From Toxorhynchites rutilus septentrionalis (Eukaryota; Arthropoda; Insecta; Diptera; Culicidae), in assembly GCF_029784135.1 (NCBI RefSeq), contig NC_073745.1:314764787-314828786 (forward strand): DNA of 64,000 nt, written 5' to 3'. The position numbers and the translations under genes are program-made. Within the stretch, counting starts at the first letter, position 1, and each line of letters starts with the position of its first letter. The notes under the pieces are model-generated. The model did no database searches. It was not told where the DNA came from and was given only the letters and a program-made list of their open reading frames with translations. Below, piece by piece: positions 11,572 through 22,383 of the stretch.

Positions 11572-12869
11572 AAGGGTGTGTCACATCAAATTGCATCACG
11601 GAAAAAACGCTGTAGAAATTTAATTTTTAGGAATTATATCTTCAGCTTTCGCTTATAATCAGATAAGAGTGTATAGATCACGTTGGCCATGCTTCACTGT
11701 CAATTTTTCGTAAATTTGGAAAAATGTCGTCGAACGAAAAAGAGCGTCGTGAATTAATCCTGTGCACTCATTTCGAGAATCCGGAGTTGTCACATCGGGA
11801 CATTGGTAAGATGCTGGGAATCGTCCAATCCACGGTCAGCAGAGTACTAAAACGATACTTTGAGAACCTAACCATCGACCGGAAGGTGAAGAACGGCAAA
11901 AATGGATGCTCCGTCAGTGAAAAAGATCACAAGCGCGTAGTTAAGCAGTTTAGACGTGATCCGAGAAGTTCGGTCCGGGATGTCGCCAATAAGCTGAATT
12001 TGTCAAGTTCATTCGTCCAGCGGACCAAGCAGCGGGAGGGCCTGCGTACATACAAGGTTCAGAAGGCTCCTAACCGCGACGAAAAGCAAAACATGGTGGG
12101 GAAGACGCGAGCCCGGAAGCTGTACACCGAAATGCTGACGAAGCCGCATTGCCTGGTAATGGACGACGAAACCTACGTCAAAGCGGACTTTCGTCAGCTG
12201 CCGGGCCTGTTGTTCTTCTCCGCAGAGGATAAATTCAGTGTTCCGGAGGAGATTCGCAAGCAGAAACTATCCAAGTTTGCCAAAAAGTACATGGTGTGGC
12301 AAGCGATCTGCTCTTGCGGAAAGCGGAGCGCCCCCTTCGTGATGACCGGCACGGTTAACGGGCAGGTTTACCCTCAGGAGTGCCTACAGAAGCGCTTACT
12401 ACCACTATTGAAGCAGCACGAGGGCCCGACCATTGTCTGGCCGGATCTCGCTTCGTGTCACTATTCAAAGGACGTGTTGGAGTGGTACGAAGCCAACGGG
12501 GTCACCTTCGTGCCAAAGGAAATGAACCCGCCCAACGCGTCGGAGCTTCGCCCAATAGAGAAATATTGGGCGATTATGAAGCAGGCCCTCCGGAAGAACC
12601 CAAAAGTTGTCAAATCGGAGGCGGACTTCAAGAGAAAATGGATTTCTGTTCAAAAAAAACTACAACCTGACGTTGTACAGAACCTTATGGACGGGGTAAA
12701 GAGGAAGGTGCGAGCATACGGGCTTGGGCTCGAAGTATGAATAAAAAGAAAATGCCAAAAGTTGTTTAATAGTTTTTATTTTACTGTCTAAAATTTTCAA
12801 AAGGATCGGTTTACTGGGCGAATTTCTACAGCGTTTTATCCGTGATGCAATTTGATGTGACACACCCTT
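11572..12869 (+). mobile_element. Intact DD37E Tc1/mariner-superfamily transposon
   Basis: The element is 1298 bp and flanked by TA duplications (11570-11571, 12870-12871). The ends are inverted repeats starting AAGGGTGTGTCACATCAAATTGCATCACGGA, extending over about 45 bp with about one mismatch. It contains a single uninterrupted transposase frame. All features expected of an autonomous element are present. Confidence 0.93.
11724..12740 (+). CDS. DD37E transposase, full length
   Basis: The frame of 338 residues is within the usual 330-360 range. The N-terminus carries two helix-turn-helix units (SHRDIGKMLGIVQSTVSRVL and SVRDVANKLNLSSSFVQR), expected to bind the terminal inverted repeats. The catalytic triad is visible as MDDETY, WPDLASCHY and ELRPIEKYW. 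Exactly 37 residues separate the second Asp from the Glu, which defines DD37E. The start ATG follows GTAAATTTGGAAAA near the inner edge of the left repeat. The protein cuts and pastes the element at TA sites. There are no stops or frameshifts, so the copy may be active or very young. Confidence 0.94.
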   Translation: MSSNEKERRELILCTHFENPELSHRDIGKMLGIVQSTVSRVLKRYFENLTIDRKVKNGKNGCSVSEKDHKRVVKQFRRDPRSSVRDVANKLNLSSSFVQRTKQREGLRTYKVQKAPNRDEKQNMVGKTRARKLYTEMLTKPHCLVMDDETYVKADFRQLPGLLFFSAEDKFSVPEEIRKQKLSKFAKKYMVWQAICSCGKRSAPFVMTGTVNGQVYPQECLQKRLLPLLKQHEGPTIVWPDLASCHYSKDVLEWYEANGVTFVPKEMNPPNASELRPIEKYWAIMKQALRKNPKVVKSEADFKRKWISVQKKLQPDVVQNLMDGVKRKVRAYGLGLEV

Positions 12870-13275
12870 TAATATCACAATTGCTTCTTTAGAGTGATCC
12901 CTTGGTTTCACTATCACTTCATTTGAGGATAACATTTGAATTATCACATAGTAGGAAAAAATTCAACAGCACCACTCATTATCGTTTGTGTTTGGCGTTT
13001 GTTTTGCGTGAGCATGTAGAATTTACCCGTTCATAAATATTCAAATTTCTCCCGTGTTTCATCAGTTCTCATCATCGTTAACAGTTTACAGTGATTGCTT
13101 GGTAAGTGTTTCACAGTTGACTATAAAATATAATCAAGTGTAATGTAATTTTCGTCCATAAAATTACAAAATAAAGTGTCCGAAATTTGATTTAGTTTCC
13201 GAAGTTTGATTCTTATTTGCTTCATTTGAAAAGCATTTTATTCGATGATTTTATTATGTTTTCAATCAAATAGGT

Positions 13276-13500
13276 ACCAAAGTAGAAAGCTTGAAAGCAT
13301 ATTGAACTAATTTATTAAAAATATCTACCAAATAATACCTGTGCATAAAGTTTAGATATGTTTTCTGCATCTTATGCCTTAAGTGTCCGAAATATGATTC
13401 GGAACGGTACCAAAGTAGAAAGCTTCAAAGCATGTTGAGATCTGTTTTCTGCATCATATGCCTTAAGCGTCCGAAAAATGATTCAGAACGGTATCTATCG
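13276..13500. repeat. Two partial repeats with inverted GGAACGGTAC ends
   Basis: CAAAGTAGAAAGCTT(G/C)AAAGCAT...TTTTCTGCATC(T/A)TATGCCTTAAG(T/C)GTCCGAAA occurs twice (about 13276-13411 and 13412-13495). Each ends in ATGATTC(G/A)GAACGGTA, the inverse of the ACCGTTCTGAATCAT starts at 11144 and 11473. These may be right ends of that family. Confidence 0.55.
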
Positions 13501-14571
13501 AAAATATTGGTCTCTTTTTTGTGAATTCTATCGAAAAGTCGATTCGATCCTCATAACTATCACACCGAACAAATTTTTGTATTTTTCAAATCGATAGAAT
13601 TTTATCGAATCTAGTTATTTCTTCGAATTGCCGAAATGTTTCCTAAAGCAAAACATCAGGAATGCAACAAGGAAACCAAACAACTCGAAAAGTTATGCTG
13701 ACAACTTTCACCTGACTGTATCTATAACAGCAAAATAGAGCTAACGAGCAAAATTCAGTTCAACTTGAATTACATAACAGTTCCCGATATTCAGTTTTAG
13801 AAATTTCCAATTTCTCATTCACTAGTTGCTCTATTCGTGACTATATTTCTTGGAAGAAATCTGCACGATTGACTCACATTATACTGAATTCTTTTTTTAC
13901 GCGACTGAGGCGTACGCGCAAAAAAAATCACGTAATTTCGAGTAAATTGCGTAATTTTGAGAGAATCGCGTAAAAAAAGATTGCCCCATCACAGGTGCAC
14001 TTTTAGTTTTAAAATTAAAGTGACAATACTTCATCAAAACTCGCAATCGATGTCTTCAAAGGCGATGTTTTCTCCAAAAATTTAGTTTTTATTAATCTTA
14101 AGGTTTCGAAAATCAATATAAACAGAATTGTACTTGTTTCTGAATGTTTCCTCCAGAATTTTCAATTGTTCATTTAACAAACGATATGCGTGGAGAAAAC
14201 ATTGTTTAAATTGTTCCTAGTGACAATTGTTTGCTTTATTACAAGTTATAGTCGAATAACTGAATGTGTTAATTTTAATTAACTAACAATCTGAATGGAA
14301 ATATAGAAATATAGAAAATATGAACAAATATCTACTTCTTCAACTAATATGTTTTATTGAGATTAGCAAAAGGTGATATAGATCAAACTAATGGTCGTAG
14401 TGGTTCAATTCTCCTACAGAAGTGGTGTTTACCTTATAAAATGATCACGACAAAAGGTGTAAGGATATTTGATCCTTTGCGTTTGGAGGTGACACTATCC
14501 TAGCTGGCGGACGCCTATGAATTACTACGCGGGCGACCGGTAGACCGCGGACTACCTTTTGGCCATCCCTG
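13501..14571. other. Intronic DNA ending in hAT-like terminus and near TC microsatellite
   Basis: Mostly unassigned AT-rich DNA. The end (about 14480-14571) reads GCGGGCGACCGGTAGACCGCGGACTAC...TTTTGGCCATCCCTG. This is the inverse of the hAT end at 38438 and similar to 9497. Confidence 0.5.
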
Positions 14572-15878
14572 TTTTTGAATTTCAAAACTCTATTTTGTTT
14601 TAATTGAGTCTTTTTTAAATTTACTCGTGTTTTTGTGGTTTTTTGTGGTATTACACATAATATACTTTGCTGTATCCTTATGCAAGATGACTACCTTCAG
14701 CTGTAATGAGATTGTACTGCTGTCCGTTCTCTCTCTCCCTCTTCTCTCTCATTCTCTCATCTTCTCTCACTTTCTCTCTCTTTCTCTAGCAAGGCGATGC
14801 TGCGCACACATTCGTACTAGGCACTAGTAAAACTCGTGCTCACTCACTGGTGGATCACACCATTGAGAAAAGATGGCGGTTCCTTCGCCTGAAGGAGGCC
14901 TGGATGATAGCTCAGGACTTTTGATACTTTTTGGTCTTGTGGAAGACCGAACCGTTTAGATGTGGCACAGGAAAATTGAAACACTTTGGAAACTTCTTAC
15001 ATAAACTGGATTATTCACGCGATGTAACATGCTAAACGGATGGAAATAGAATGGATATGCTGTTGTCGTAGTGTCGTACACCACACACTGCCTTTTGAAT
15101 GGGAGGGAATGATTTGGATAGGAAAAGGGATAGCGACGGACATTGAAAATTGGAAATTCGGAACACTTGCTCAAACTTCGCGCTTTGGTCGCGAACACTC
15201 ACTTGTAGGCAATGAAATTTTTTTTGTAAAATGTCAATGTCGCTATCAGCAAAAGACGACAAAAATCATCTTGCCTATGGAAAATTACTCTCCTCTAAGA
15301 TGAGGAATCGTCTAACTGGAAATTAAGTACATATGTTAAAAAAACCTTTGCTTTCTTTACACATTAAAAAGGGGTCAAAACGCATCGCAATTTATGGATA
15401 AAAATACCAAAAAAAATTTAGACTGTGGAAGATAGGAAAAAATGGTTTACTCAATCCTCAAAACATTATGAAAAATGCTCACAAATATAAATTTTTCTAT
15501 GATTTGTCGCGGTATATCATAGGAGATGAACTTTGAGTATTATTTTCTTATTTTAATTTCCAAACTTTTGAGAATATCGTGGAAATAACGAAAATGGACG
15601 TTTTTCACCATAGCTCTTATAGTGAACCACATAGCGATTCAAATAAAACTTAAATTTTTATTTTGATATCCTATACAATATTTAAATAGTACTGGTAATA
15701 TGGTTCGAGAGCATTTTCACATGCATGTCAGAACTTTGAAATTCACGAAAGCAATAAAATTATAGATTTTCAAATACAAATTAGAGCAGTGTTGCATTTT
15801 CAAATCGAAAGAAAACTGTTCAAAATTTCAAAATACAAAAAAAAAGAATTTTCGATGATTTTTTTAAAATAATAAATA
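14572..15878. other. Unassigned intronic DNA with CT-rich microsatellite
   Basis: 14722-14798 is a strongly strand-biased CTCT/TTCTC tract. Beyond it nothing was recognised. Confidence 0.4.
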
Positions 15879-16488
15879 CTAGCAGATCCGGCGAACCTTG
15901 TCAATCCCAAATTTTTTTTATATGAAATTATTCAAACATTCACGTTTTATAACTGAGCGAACGTACGTGGGTTCAATCGCAGAACTCGCCATTGATTTAT
16001 CTTCTAATTGGCCTTTTATTCTAATGTTCCTATTGCTTCTACCAGAACTCGTCATTTTATATCTCGTATAAATTTATTTTCAGACACAATTTTCGATTAA
16101 TATTCTTGATTTACTGGCAAAATACATGTTTCTCCGTTACATGGAATACATTTTTGATACAGAAAAGTAAGTGTACTTTTTAATTTTTGTTTTCAAAACG
16201 CGTTTTTTCACCCGAGAATTCGTTGCTATTTTCGCTTCACATCAACGGAACACGAAGCTTAATTCCGCAAACACGGAATACAATTGGGCTACCAATGATG
16301 TCATTGTAGAACACATGGGGATTGTTTTTTCGAACTTTGTTCCAAAGCATTTCGAAGATTTCAAAACTTTCCCCGCTACATAACATTGATCTTCGGGCAG
16401 AGACGAGTACAACAAAATAAAGACGGCTTAAATTGGACCATTCCTTCCTCGAGTTTTGCGTTGGCCTTCCAATTTTATTTATATAGAT
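15879..16488 (-). mobile_element. Helitron-like element, diverged copy
   Basis: The minus strand ends GGTTCGCCGGATCTGCTAG (CTAG complement at 15879-15882) and begins near TCTATATAAATAAAATTGG. The inner marker GAATCAAGAATATTAATCGAAAATTGTGTCTG is related to the family landmark. Diverged more than the copies at 19282 and 22188. Confidence 0.5.
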
Positions 16489-17640
16489 AGTAAGGGATAG
16501 ATTTCTTTTTACTTCCTTCCTAGATAAGCCCTTTGTAATATAAGCTGTTTATAATCATGATTTGGGATGACACCGTAAAGCCTATTGTTATGGTTGACTT
16601 TAGAAAATGTTGTTTGGAAAATAATATTATCTTTCGCACTTAGCAGCTCGTAGTTTTGTGTATCGTGCTATAAACTCGTTTGAGGGAACTGGTGCAGTTT
16701 AAAATCGTAACCGTCCGTACGGCCGAATGCAACCAAAGTCGAGAAATCTAACGATTTTGCTATACTTCCTTACGGCCGCACTGAAGCGAAAACGTAAGAA
16801 AAAGCCAAAGCGCGAGATACATTTTTGCGCAGAATAGTTGAAAATGTCGGCTAAATCGTATCAATCAAACATCTTCAAAACCATTGTCAAATTCCACGTC
16901 ACACCAAGCACAACCATCCGGCGATAATGCCGATTTATAATGGTCACTGTTTCCAGAAAAAATCACCAATAACAGCACGAATCCCTACACAAATCTGTGT
17001 TAATTGCTTGGACGAAGTCCGACTCCCAATTAGTGAAAGGATTTGATGGTGAGGAAATTTTATTCGGCATGGTCAGAACAACGCAATTCTACGATTTCGT
17101 GAGCTCTGTTAACAATTTATGGTCGACATGTACGCGAAAATAGAGAGCAATCGATCGTAGTCGATCCTACAACACAATCAACAAAAGCGGCGTGAGGACA
17201 AGACGCAAGACGCTATCATGAGCAACGCCGACACTGCCTTTGCTTTTGCCAGGTCAAAATGCAATGCATCCGGTTGGTTTCGGTCGCACATATAGCTGGA
17301 TGTATTCGGTTGAATGGAAGAAGCGAGAATTACCTCATACACACATTTTTGATTAGTTAGTCGTGTAGTCGACAAAGTACGTCCTGAGGAAATCGATAGT
17401 GTAATCTCCTCAGAAATTCCAGATTTGTCTACTGATGAACTACTCATCCGTATTCTGAAATCGGATCGAGTCAGAATTACCTGAACGGATTGCGTTTTTG
17501 CATTCTGTAACCCGTTCGACTCAAGTCCAATTGAGTTGTGCAAGTGTTGCAAACTTGCCACGCAATTCAACATAGACAACATGTAGCTTCGTGCTCCATT
17601 TATGTAGAGCAAAAATGGTAATGGATTTTCGGGCTCAATA
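16489..17640. other. Unassigned intronic DNA
   Basis: No gene recognised. A minus-strand open frame at 17178-17612 has no motif I can identify. GC content around 16700-17300 is slightly above its surroundings, so an eroded foreign segment is possible. Confidence 0.3.
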
Positions 17641-17960
17641 AAGACGCATTAGACCAAAAATTATGAATGAAAAATAGTTCTACATATCAAATATGTGTTT
17701 TATGTAAAAAAGTAACACATTCTCTACAGGTGGGGAAAAATTATGAACGAAAATTGTGTCTGATGATGATTTTATTTTTGAAGAAAGTTCTTGTGAAAAT
17801 GCAAGAAAGTTTTAAAAAATAATTAAATACGGTCAGTATTATGTCTTCTATGTTTTAATTAAACGACATCAAGTAATAATTTTCATTCAAATGTTGACAA
17901 TTTAAATTTGTTTTCGGGTCTGTCAGTATGATAAATCGTAAATTGCTCCACAAATACGGA
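17641..17960. repeat. Diverged Helitron-like repeat copy
   Basis: Matches the landmarks CATATCAAATATGTGTTTTATGT and GAACGAAAATTGTGTCTGATGA of the family at 6570-7020 and 44810-45245. No clear ends. Confidence 0.4.
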
Positions 17961-18903
17961 TTAATTATTTTGAAGTTTGTTTAATGGCAAGGCAAGGTTG
18001 CAATAAGAATGCAGAAGTCGATTTCGATAAAGATAGAAATCAAACATGTCAGTTACAATAATGAAATACATTGAATCAGGAAACATCATACAAACTTCCG
18101 TTCAAATTTTTTCATTCGCTTTTATCGATCACATTCGATTAATTTTATAGATCGTTATAACATTCCAACACATTTGACCTTTAACGAATGAGCCCATTTT
18201 TCTAGAACGATGACCAGTTGGTCGACGGATTTTTAAGAAATTAAGTGCTTAATTTCCAGAGCGAGAAAAGGTGCTCGGAAAGGGATACTCCAGATCACAC
18301 TGCATACATAAAAAAGGCATAACCTAACAGAATTCCTGAAATATAACGGAATGCCGCATGTATGGCGGCATTCGATTTTTTTTAGAATATTGGCAAAGTC
18401 GCGAGTATGGCGGCATTCGTTCGCTAAGTATTAATGTTTAGGAGTTTTAACCCACATTTCTTGAAAAGTTTTTCAATGTAACTCCTTAATTTACGATAAT
18501 GATGTATTTGGAAAAGTTGTTAAAAATTATATGCAAATTCATAAAATTTCATTAACATGACGGTATAACACGACAAAAATATTAAAAAAGCCTATTTACT
18601 ATACAGACAATAAATTAGAAATGTTTTATTCAAATATCTCGAGAATGGCTGCATTAAGAAGGGGATTGATGAAGAGCTTTTTTTGTTTTAAATCACATCA
18701 GGATTCATAATTTGTGGCTAAAAATGATTGTTAACGTACAAAAATTCGAAGTTACGAAAATTCATAAAAAATCGATGTTCCACAAAGATCGTCAAAAATG
18801 GTTTTACCATCTTGGACTAATTTTTTAAATTTTCTATATGACTTCTATTTTACAGTTCTGAATCATATTTCGGACAGCTTCATATTCGGACACTGTTTAA
18901 TCA
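17961..18903. other. Unassigned intronic DNA
   Basis: Contains a small perfect hairpin GAATGCCGC(atgtat)GGCGGCATTC at about 18350-18373 with a related half site near 18410. Also a remnant ACAGTTCTGAATCATATTTCGGACAG (18854) of the 11144 repeat family. No gene. Confidence 0.4.
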
Positions 18904-19285
18904 CAAAGCGTTTCTATGGTGAAAAGACACTCCTCTCCTCTCTAAAAGGAGAAGAGGGGAGGGGTCTGTCTTTATTCTATCATATTTTCTGTATCAAACA
19001 TTTATTACATGTTACGGAGAAACATGTTATTTGCAAGTCTTTGCAAAAATCTTGAACGAGAATTGTGTCTGAAAATAACCTGATATTATAATGATGAGTT
19101 TTGGTAGAAGTACTAGGAATTTTATAGTAAAAGGTAAATTCAACGGGGTCGATTAGAAGATCTATCAATGAACAGTTCTGCAATTGGACCCATGAACTTG
19201 CGCTTAGTAAGAAAATGTGAATGTTTGAAGGTATTGATAACAAAAAACAAATTTTGGGTGGGAGGAAGTTTGCCGGGTCAGCTAG
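18904..19285 (+). mobile_element. Helitron-like element, 5'-truncated copy
   Basis: Ends GGAGGAAGTTTGCCGGGTCAGCTAG (19282-19285 = CTAG) followed by T. Contains all landmarks of the 3' half, including CTTGAACGAGAATTGTGTCTG and ATGATGAGTTTTGGTAGAAGTACTAGG. The left border is where the C/T-rich AAAGACACTCCTCTCC begins. Confidence 0.6.
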
Positions 19286-19920
19286 TACATATATAAATAG
19301 AATATAAATTATCTGCTCAAGAACCCATCATGATCGTGATCGATGACCGTACATTTTGTAATTATTAGCTCAAAATATATTCATAATCTTGCTGTTTCAG
19401 TGCTCTCCCCGAATGGCATTTTGATTCCATTTCGCTAGCGTAAATGCTGATTACTAGAGTATCCCTGTCCATTTATACAATCATGCTCTGTGACCGGACG
19501 TAATGTTCTACGAGTAATTTAAGTGCGCAACAACTGAACTTCAACCTTCACTGTAATCGGACAGACTTGACCGGTCGACCGGTCTCAGAATTAATTCTGT
19601 CAATCGATGTGATAGGCAGCTCGCATCAGAAAGCCATCACTGTCATGTAATGTAACACGAGGGTGGTGGAAAACAACGGAGCTTATAAGCAACAGAGAGG
19701 TCTATTCCCCTGCCATCTCCTTGTTGAGCTTGTTATGAATATGGAAACACATTAAAGCAAATGCGATCTCCTCTGAATTTGTCTGGGAAGCTCAGGTGCA
19801 TTAATTAGACCAAAGTTTTGAGCCTAGCAAGACCTGGAAAAACTAAAGCGTAATTAATTTATAGATAATTTTTACAAAAGTGGACATTGGAAACATTCAT
19901 GGATTAAGATGTTGTCAGAC
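19286..19920. other. Unassigned intronic DNA
   Basis: Ordinary-looking non-coding sequence with no repeat or gene recognised. Confidence 0.35.
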
Positions 19921-19976
19921 ACCACGCGTCTCCATTGGTCCAGTTGTATTTTACTTCACTAATGGAGATGCGTGGT
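19921..19976 (+). ncRNA. Candidate 18-bp-stem hairpin
   Basis: ACCACGCGTCTCCATTGG (19921-19938) pairs with CTAATGGAGATGCGTGGT (19959-19976) over all 18 positions on the plus-strand RNA, with two G-U wobbles. The loop is 20 nt. On the minus strand the two wobbles become A-C mismatches. The pattern favours a plus-strand transcript or the remains of a tiny inverted-repeat element. It is shorter than most microRNA precursors, and no duplication flanks it. Confidence 0.3.
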
Positions 19977-21220
19977 TGTTGTTTTATCAAAAAGTAGGAT
20001 ATCATGTTTTTGAAATATATTTGTGAAAAAGTTTGAATTTTCAAAGTATATATCTACACAGTCACTTCGTTATCGGCGATGTCTTATTCATTACATTTTG
20101 GAAAAAGTTTGCTGTTGTGATTTAAAATATTTAAAATGTTGGTTTAGGAGAATAATTCGGGATCGTATAAAAAAAAAAGAAATTACTCATACTTTTGCGT
20201 TTTCGTTAAGTTGCTGTTAGTTTGCGTTTCGTTGATTTTATATGAGAATGTGGTTCAATTGTTTCAAGCCATTTCAACGATACATTTACGACACAGTTGG
20301 CATCATAAAGTATCATTCAGTTAAGGTTAGGTATTTCAGTTCGCCACTTGCTATTCCAATAAATGTGATGAACCAATGATGAGGATTCAGTTCATTAAAT
20401 TCACACTCGTGGCTCGAACATGATGTAGAAAGCAAATTTATTGATTGATTAATGGGGATTGATATAAATACCACCAACGGTTAAATTCACAATAAAATAC
20501 AACTTGAATCGAAATGGAATTCAAACATCAAAATTCTAGAAACAGGTAATTAAATCCAGTGAGAGTGTTTCCCTTTTTTAAACTACACCAGATGTTAATA
20601 TTTTCAGATACTATTATTAAAATTATTTTTTGTAATGCAATTGCAATTTATTTGTATCGAACGAAATCGTTTCATCGGAATGACAATCCCCACAATTATG
20701 GGATCATTCCATCACAAGTATTGAAAATATCCAGTGCACATATCATCAACCATCGTCAGCCAGATACGGAGTGTGGAAATTACACAGAGAGGAGACATAA
20801 TTGAATTTAGTTTCAATTATCTTATATTGTGCTTGAGCTGAACTCATCGCTCATATCATTTCTTACCGTCTACCCAGACAGCCTCAATGGAAATCCACCT
20901 GTTCAGAAGCTCATACCATAAGTTCAGTTTTTCTCGGCGTATTTTCTGTTATTTTATATCTGCCTCTATTATTCTGTATAGTGCATATAAATACAATATA
21001 AGCGTTGTTTTTTTCTATAATTGAATTTTGAAATATCCTATTCATTCTGATCGCAAGAGACAAAACTTGGTATGAATAGGTTAATCCGTATGAGTTATTC
21101 AGCAAGCAACATAAAAACCGTCGATTGTGATACGAAAAACATCTATCAACTAAACAATAATAGAACAATGATGGGTAGAATGCAATGGAAATTTATCGAT
21201 TTTTCTCATCTATCTCTATC
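19977..21220. other. Unassigned intronic DNA
   Basis: AT-rich, no recognised gene or element apart from a TCTATC microsatellite just before 21221. Confidence 0.35.
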
Positions 21221-22191
21221 TATCTATATATATAAAAATGGAGTGATGTCTGTCTGTCTGTCTGATTCTTATAGACTCGGAAACTACTGAACCGATCGAC
21301 ATGAAAATTGGTATGTAGGGGTTTTTGGGGCCGGGGAAGGTTTTCGTGATATTTTGAGACCCCTCCCCCATCTCTAAGGGGGGGCTGCCATACAAATGAA
21401 ACACAAATTTCTGCATTACTCGGAAATTAACCAAGCAAACGAAACCAAAGTTGGCATGTGAAAGTTTTAGGGTGCAATAAATGTTTCTATGATGGTTAGA
21501 CAGTCCTTCCCCCACTCAAAGGGGGGGCTGCCATACAAATGAAACACAAATTTCTGCATTACTCGAGAATTAATCAAGCAAATGAAACCAAATTTGGCAT
21601 GTGGAGGTTTTAGCATGCAATAAATGTTTCTATGGTGATAAGATACTCCTTCCCCCTCTCTTAGAGGGGGCTGCCATACAAATGAAACACAATTTTTTGC
21701 ATTACTCGGAAATTAATCAATCAAACGAAACCAAAGTTGACATGTGAAAGTTTTAGGGTGCAATAAATGTTTCTATGATGGTTAGACAGTCCTTCCCCCA
21801 CTCAAAGGGGGGGGGGGGCTGCCATACAAATGAAACACAAATTTCTGCATTACTCGAGAATTAATCAAGCAAATGAAACCAAATTTGGCATGTGGAGGTT
21901 TTAGGATGCAATAAATGTTTCTATGGTGTTAAGATACTCCTTCCCCCTCTCTTAGAGGGGGCTGCCGTACAAATGAAACACAAATTTTTGCATTAACCGA
22001 GAATTAATCAAGCAAATTAAACCAAATTAGGCATATGGAAACTTTAGGGTGCAATGAATGTTTCTATGGTGGTTAGATACCCCTCCCCCCCTCTCTTAGG
22101 GGTGGCTGCCATACAAATAAAACACAAATTTCTGCATTACTCGAGAATTAATCAAGTAAATGGGCGGGACGAAGTTTGCCGGGTTAGCTAG
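21221..22191 (+). mobile_element. Helitron-like element with internal tandem array
   Basis: Begins TCTATATATATAAAAATGGAG followed by GTCT repeats and GAACCGATCGACATGAAAATTGG. Ends GGGCGGGACGAAGTTTGCCGGGTTAGCTAG with T next. This copy shows both proposed ends of the family. The middle is a six-fold array of a 143-bp unit (see 21384). No protein-coding capacity. A TC start and CTAG|T end without duplication fit a Helitron. A canonical 3' hairpin is not evident, which keeps the class open. Confidence 0.65.
21384..22125 (+). repeat. Six tandem units of about 143 bp
   Basis: GCTGCC(A/G)TACAAATGAAACACAAATT recurs at 21384, 21528, 21670, 21819, 21961 and 22104 (spacing 144, 142, 149, 142, 143). Each unit ends in a C-run then G-run (for example CCTTCCCCCACTCAAAGGGGGGG) that could form a short stem. 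Other copies of the element elsewhere carry only one or two units, so the array expanded here. The 149 spacing comes from a longer G-run. Confidence 0.85.
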
Positions 22192-22383
22192 TATATATAT
22201 AAAATGTTCTGTTCGTTTGTGTACGCGTCAAAAACTCGAAAAGTACGAAACCGATTGAGCTCAAAGTTGGGCACAATATTCAATCCACTGCAAGGAGTGT
22301 TGCTACAACATAAAAAAATGAAAAATTCAATTCAACCATGCAACCATCATGTGCCACAGCAACGCGTGGCATGGTACACCTAG
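22192..22383 (+). mobile_element. Short Helitron-like remnant with 3' hairpin
   Basis: The 3' end is TGCCAC(agcaacgc)GTGGCA, a 6-bp stem, then TGGTACAC and CTAG (22380-22383) followed by T. This is the textbook Helitron 3' structure. The 5' part TATAAAATGTTCTGTTCG...GAAACCGATTGAGCTCAAAGTTGGGCAC abuts the previous element's CTAG. No coding capacity. Confidence 0.6.

Larger units (their letters stand above)
11144..13275. repeat. Tandem pair of an ACCGTTCTGAATCATATTTCGGAC repeat
   Basis: Copy 1 (11144-11472) and copy 2 (11473-13275) both begin ACCGTTCTGAATCATATTTCGGAC and both end with TTTGAAAAGCATTTTATTCGATGATTTT...CAATCAAATAGGTAC. Copy 2 is interrupted by the DD37E transposon at 11572-12869. 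Copy 1 keeps the uninterrupted sequence (ATAACTATAAAATCAATATAACAATTGCTTCTTTAGAG), so it serves as a paralogous empty site. Confidence 0.75.

Noticed and set aside
9497..14571. Single 5-kb hAT element bounded by CAGGGACGTCC and GGCCATCCCTG
   Set aside because: The flanking octamers (CTCTATAG and TTTTTGAA) do not match, so the two ends are not shown to belong to one insertion.
17178..17612. 144-codon minus-strand open frame
   Set aside because: No recognised domain and no codon or splice evidence.
21384..22125. CRISPR-like array
   Set aside because: Units are 143 bp, contiguous and without unique spacers, and the genome is eukaryotic.
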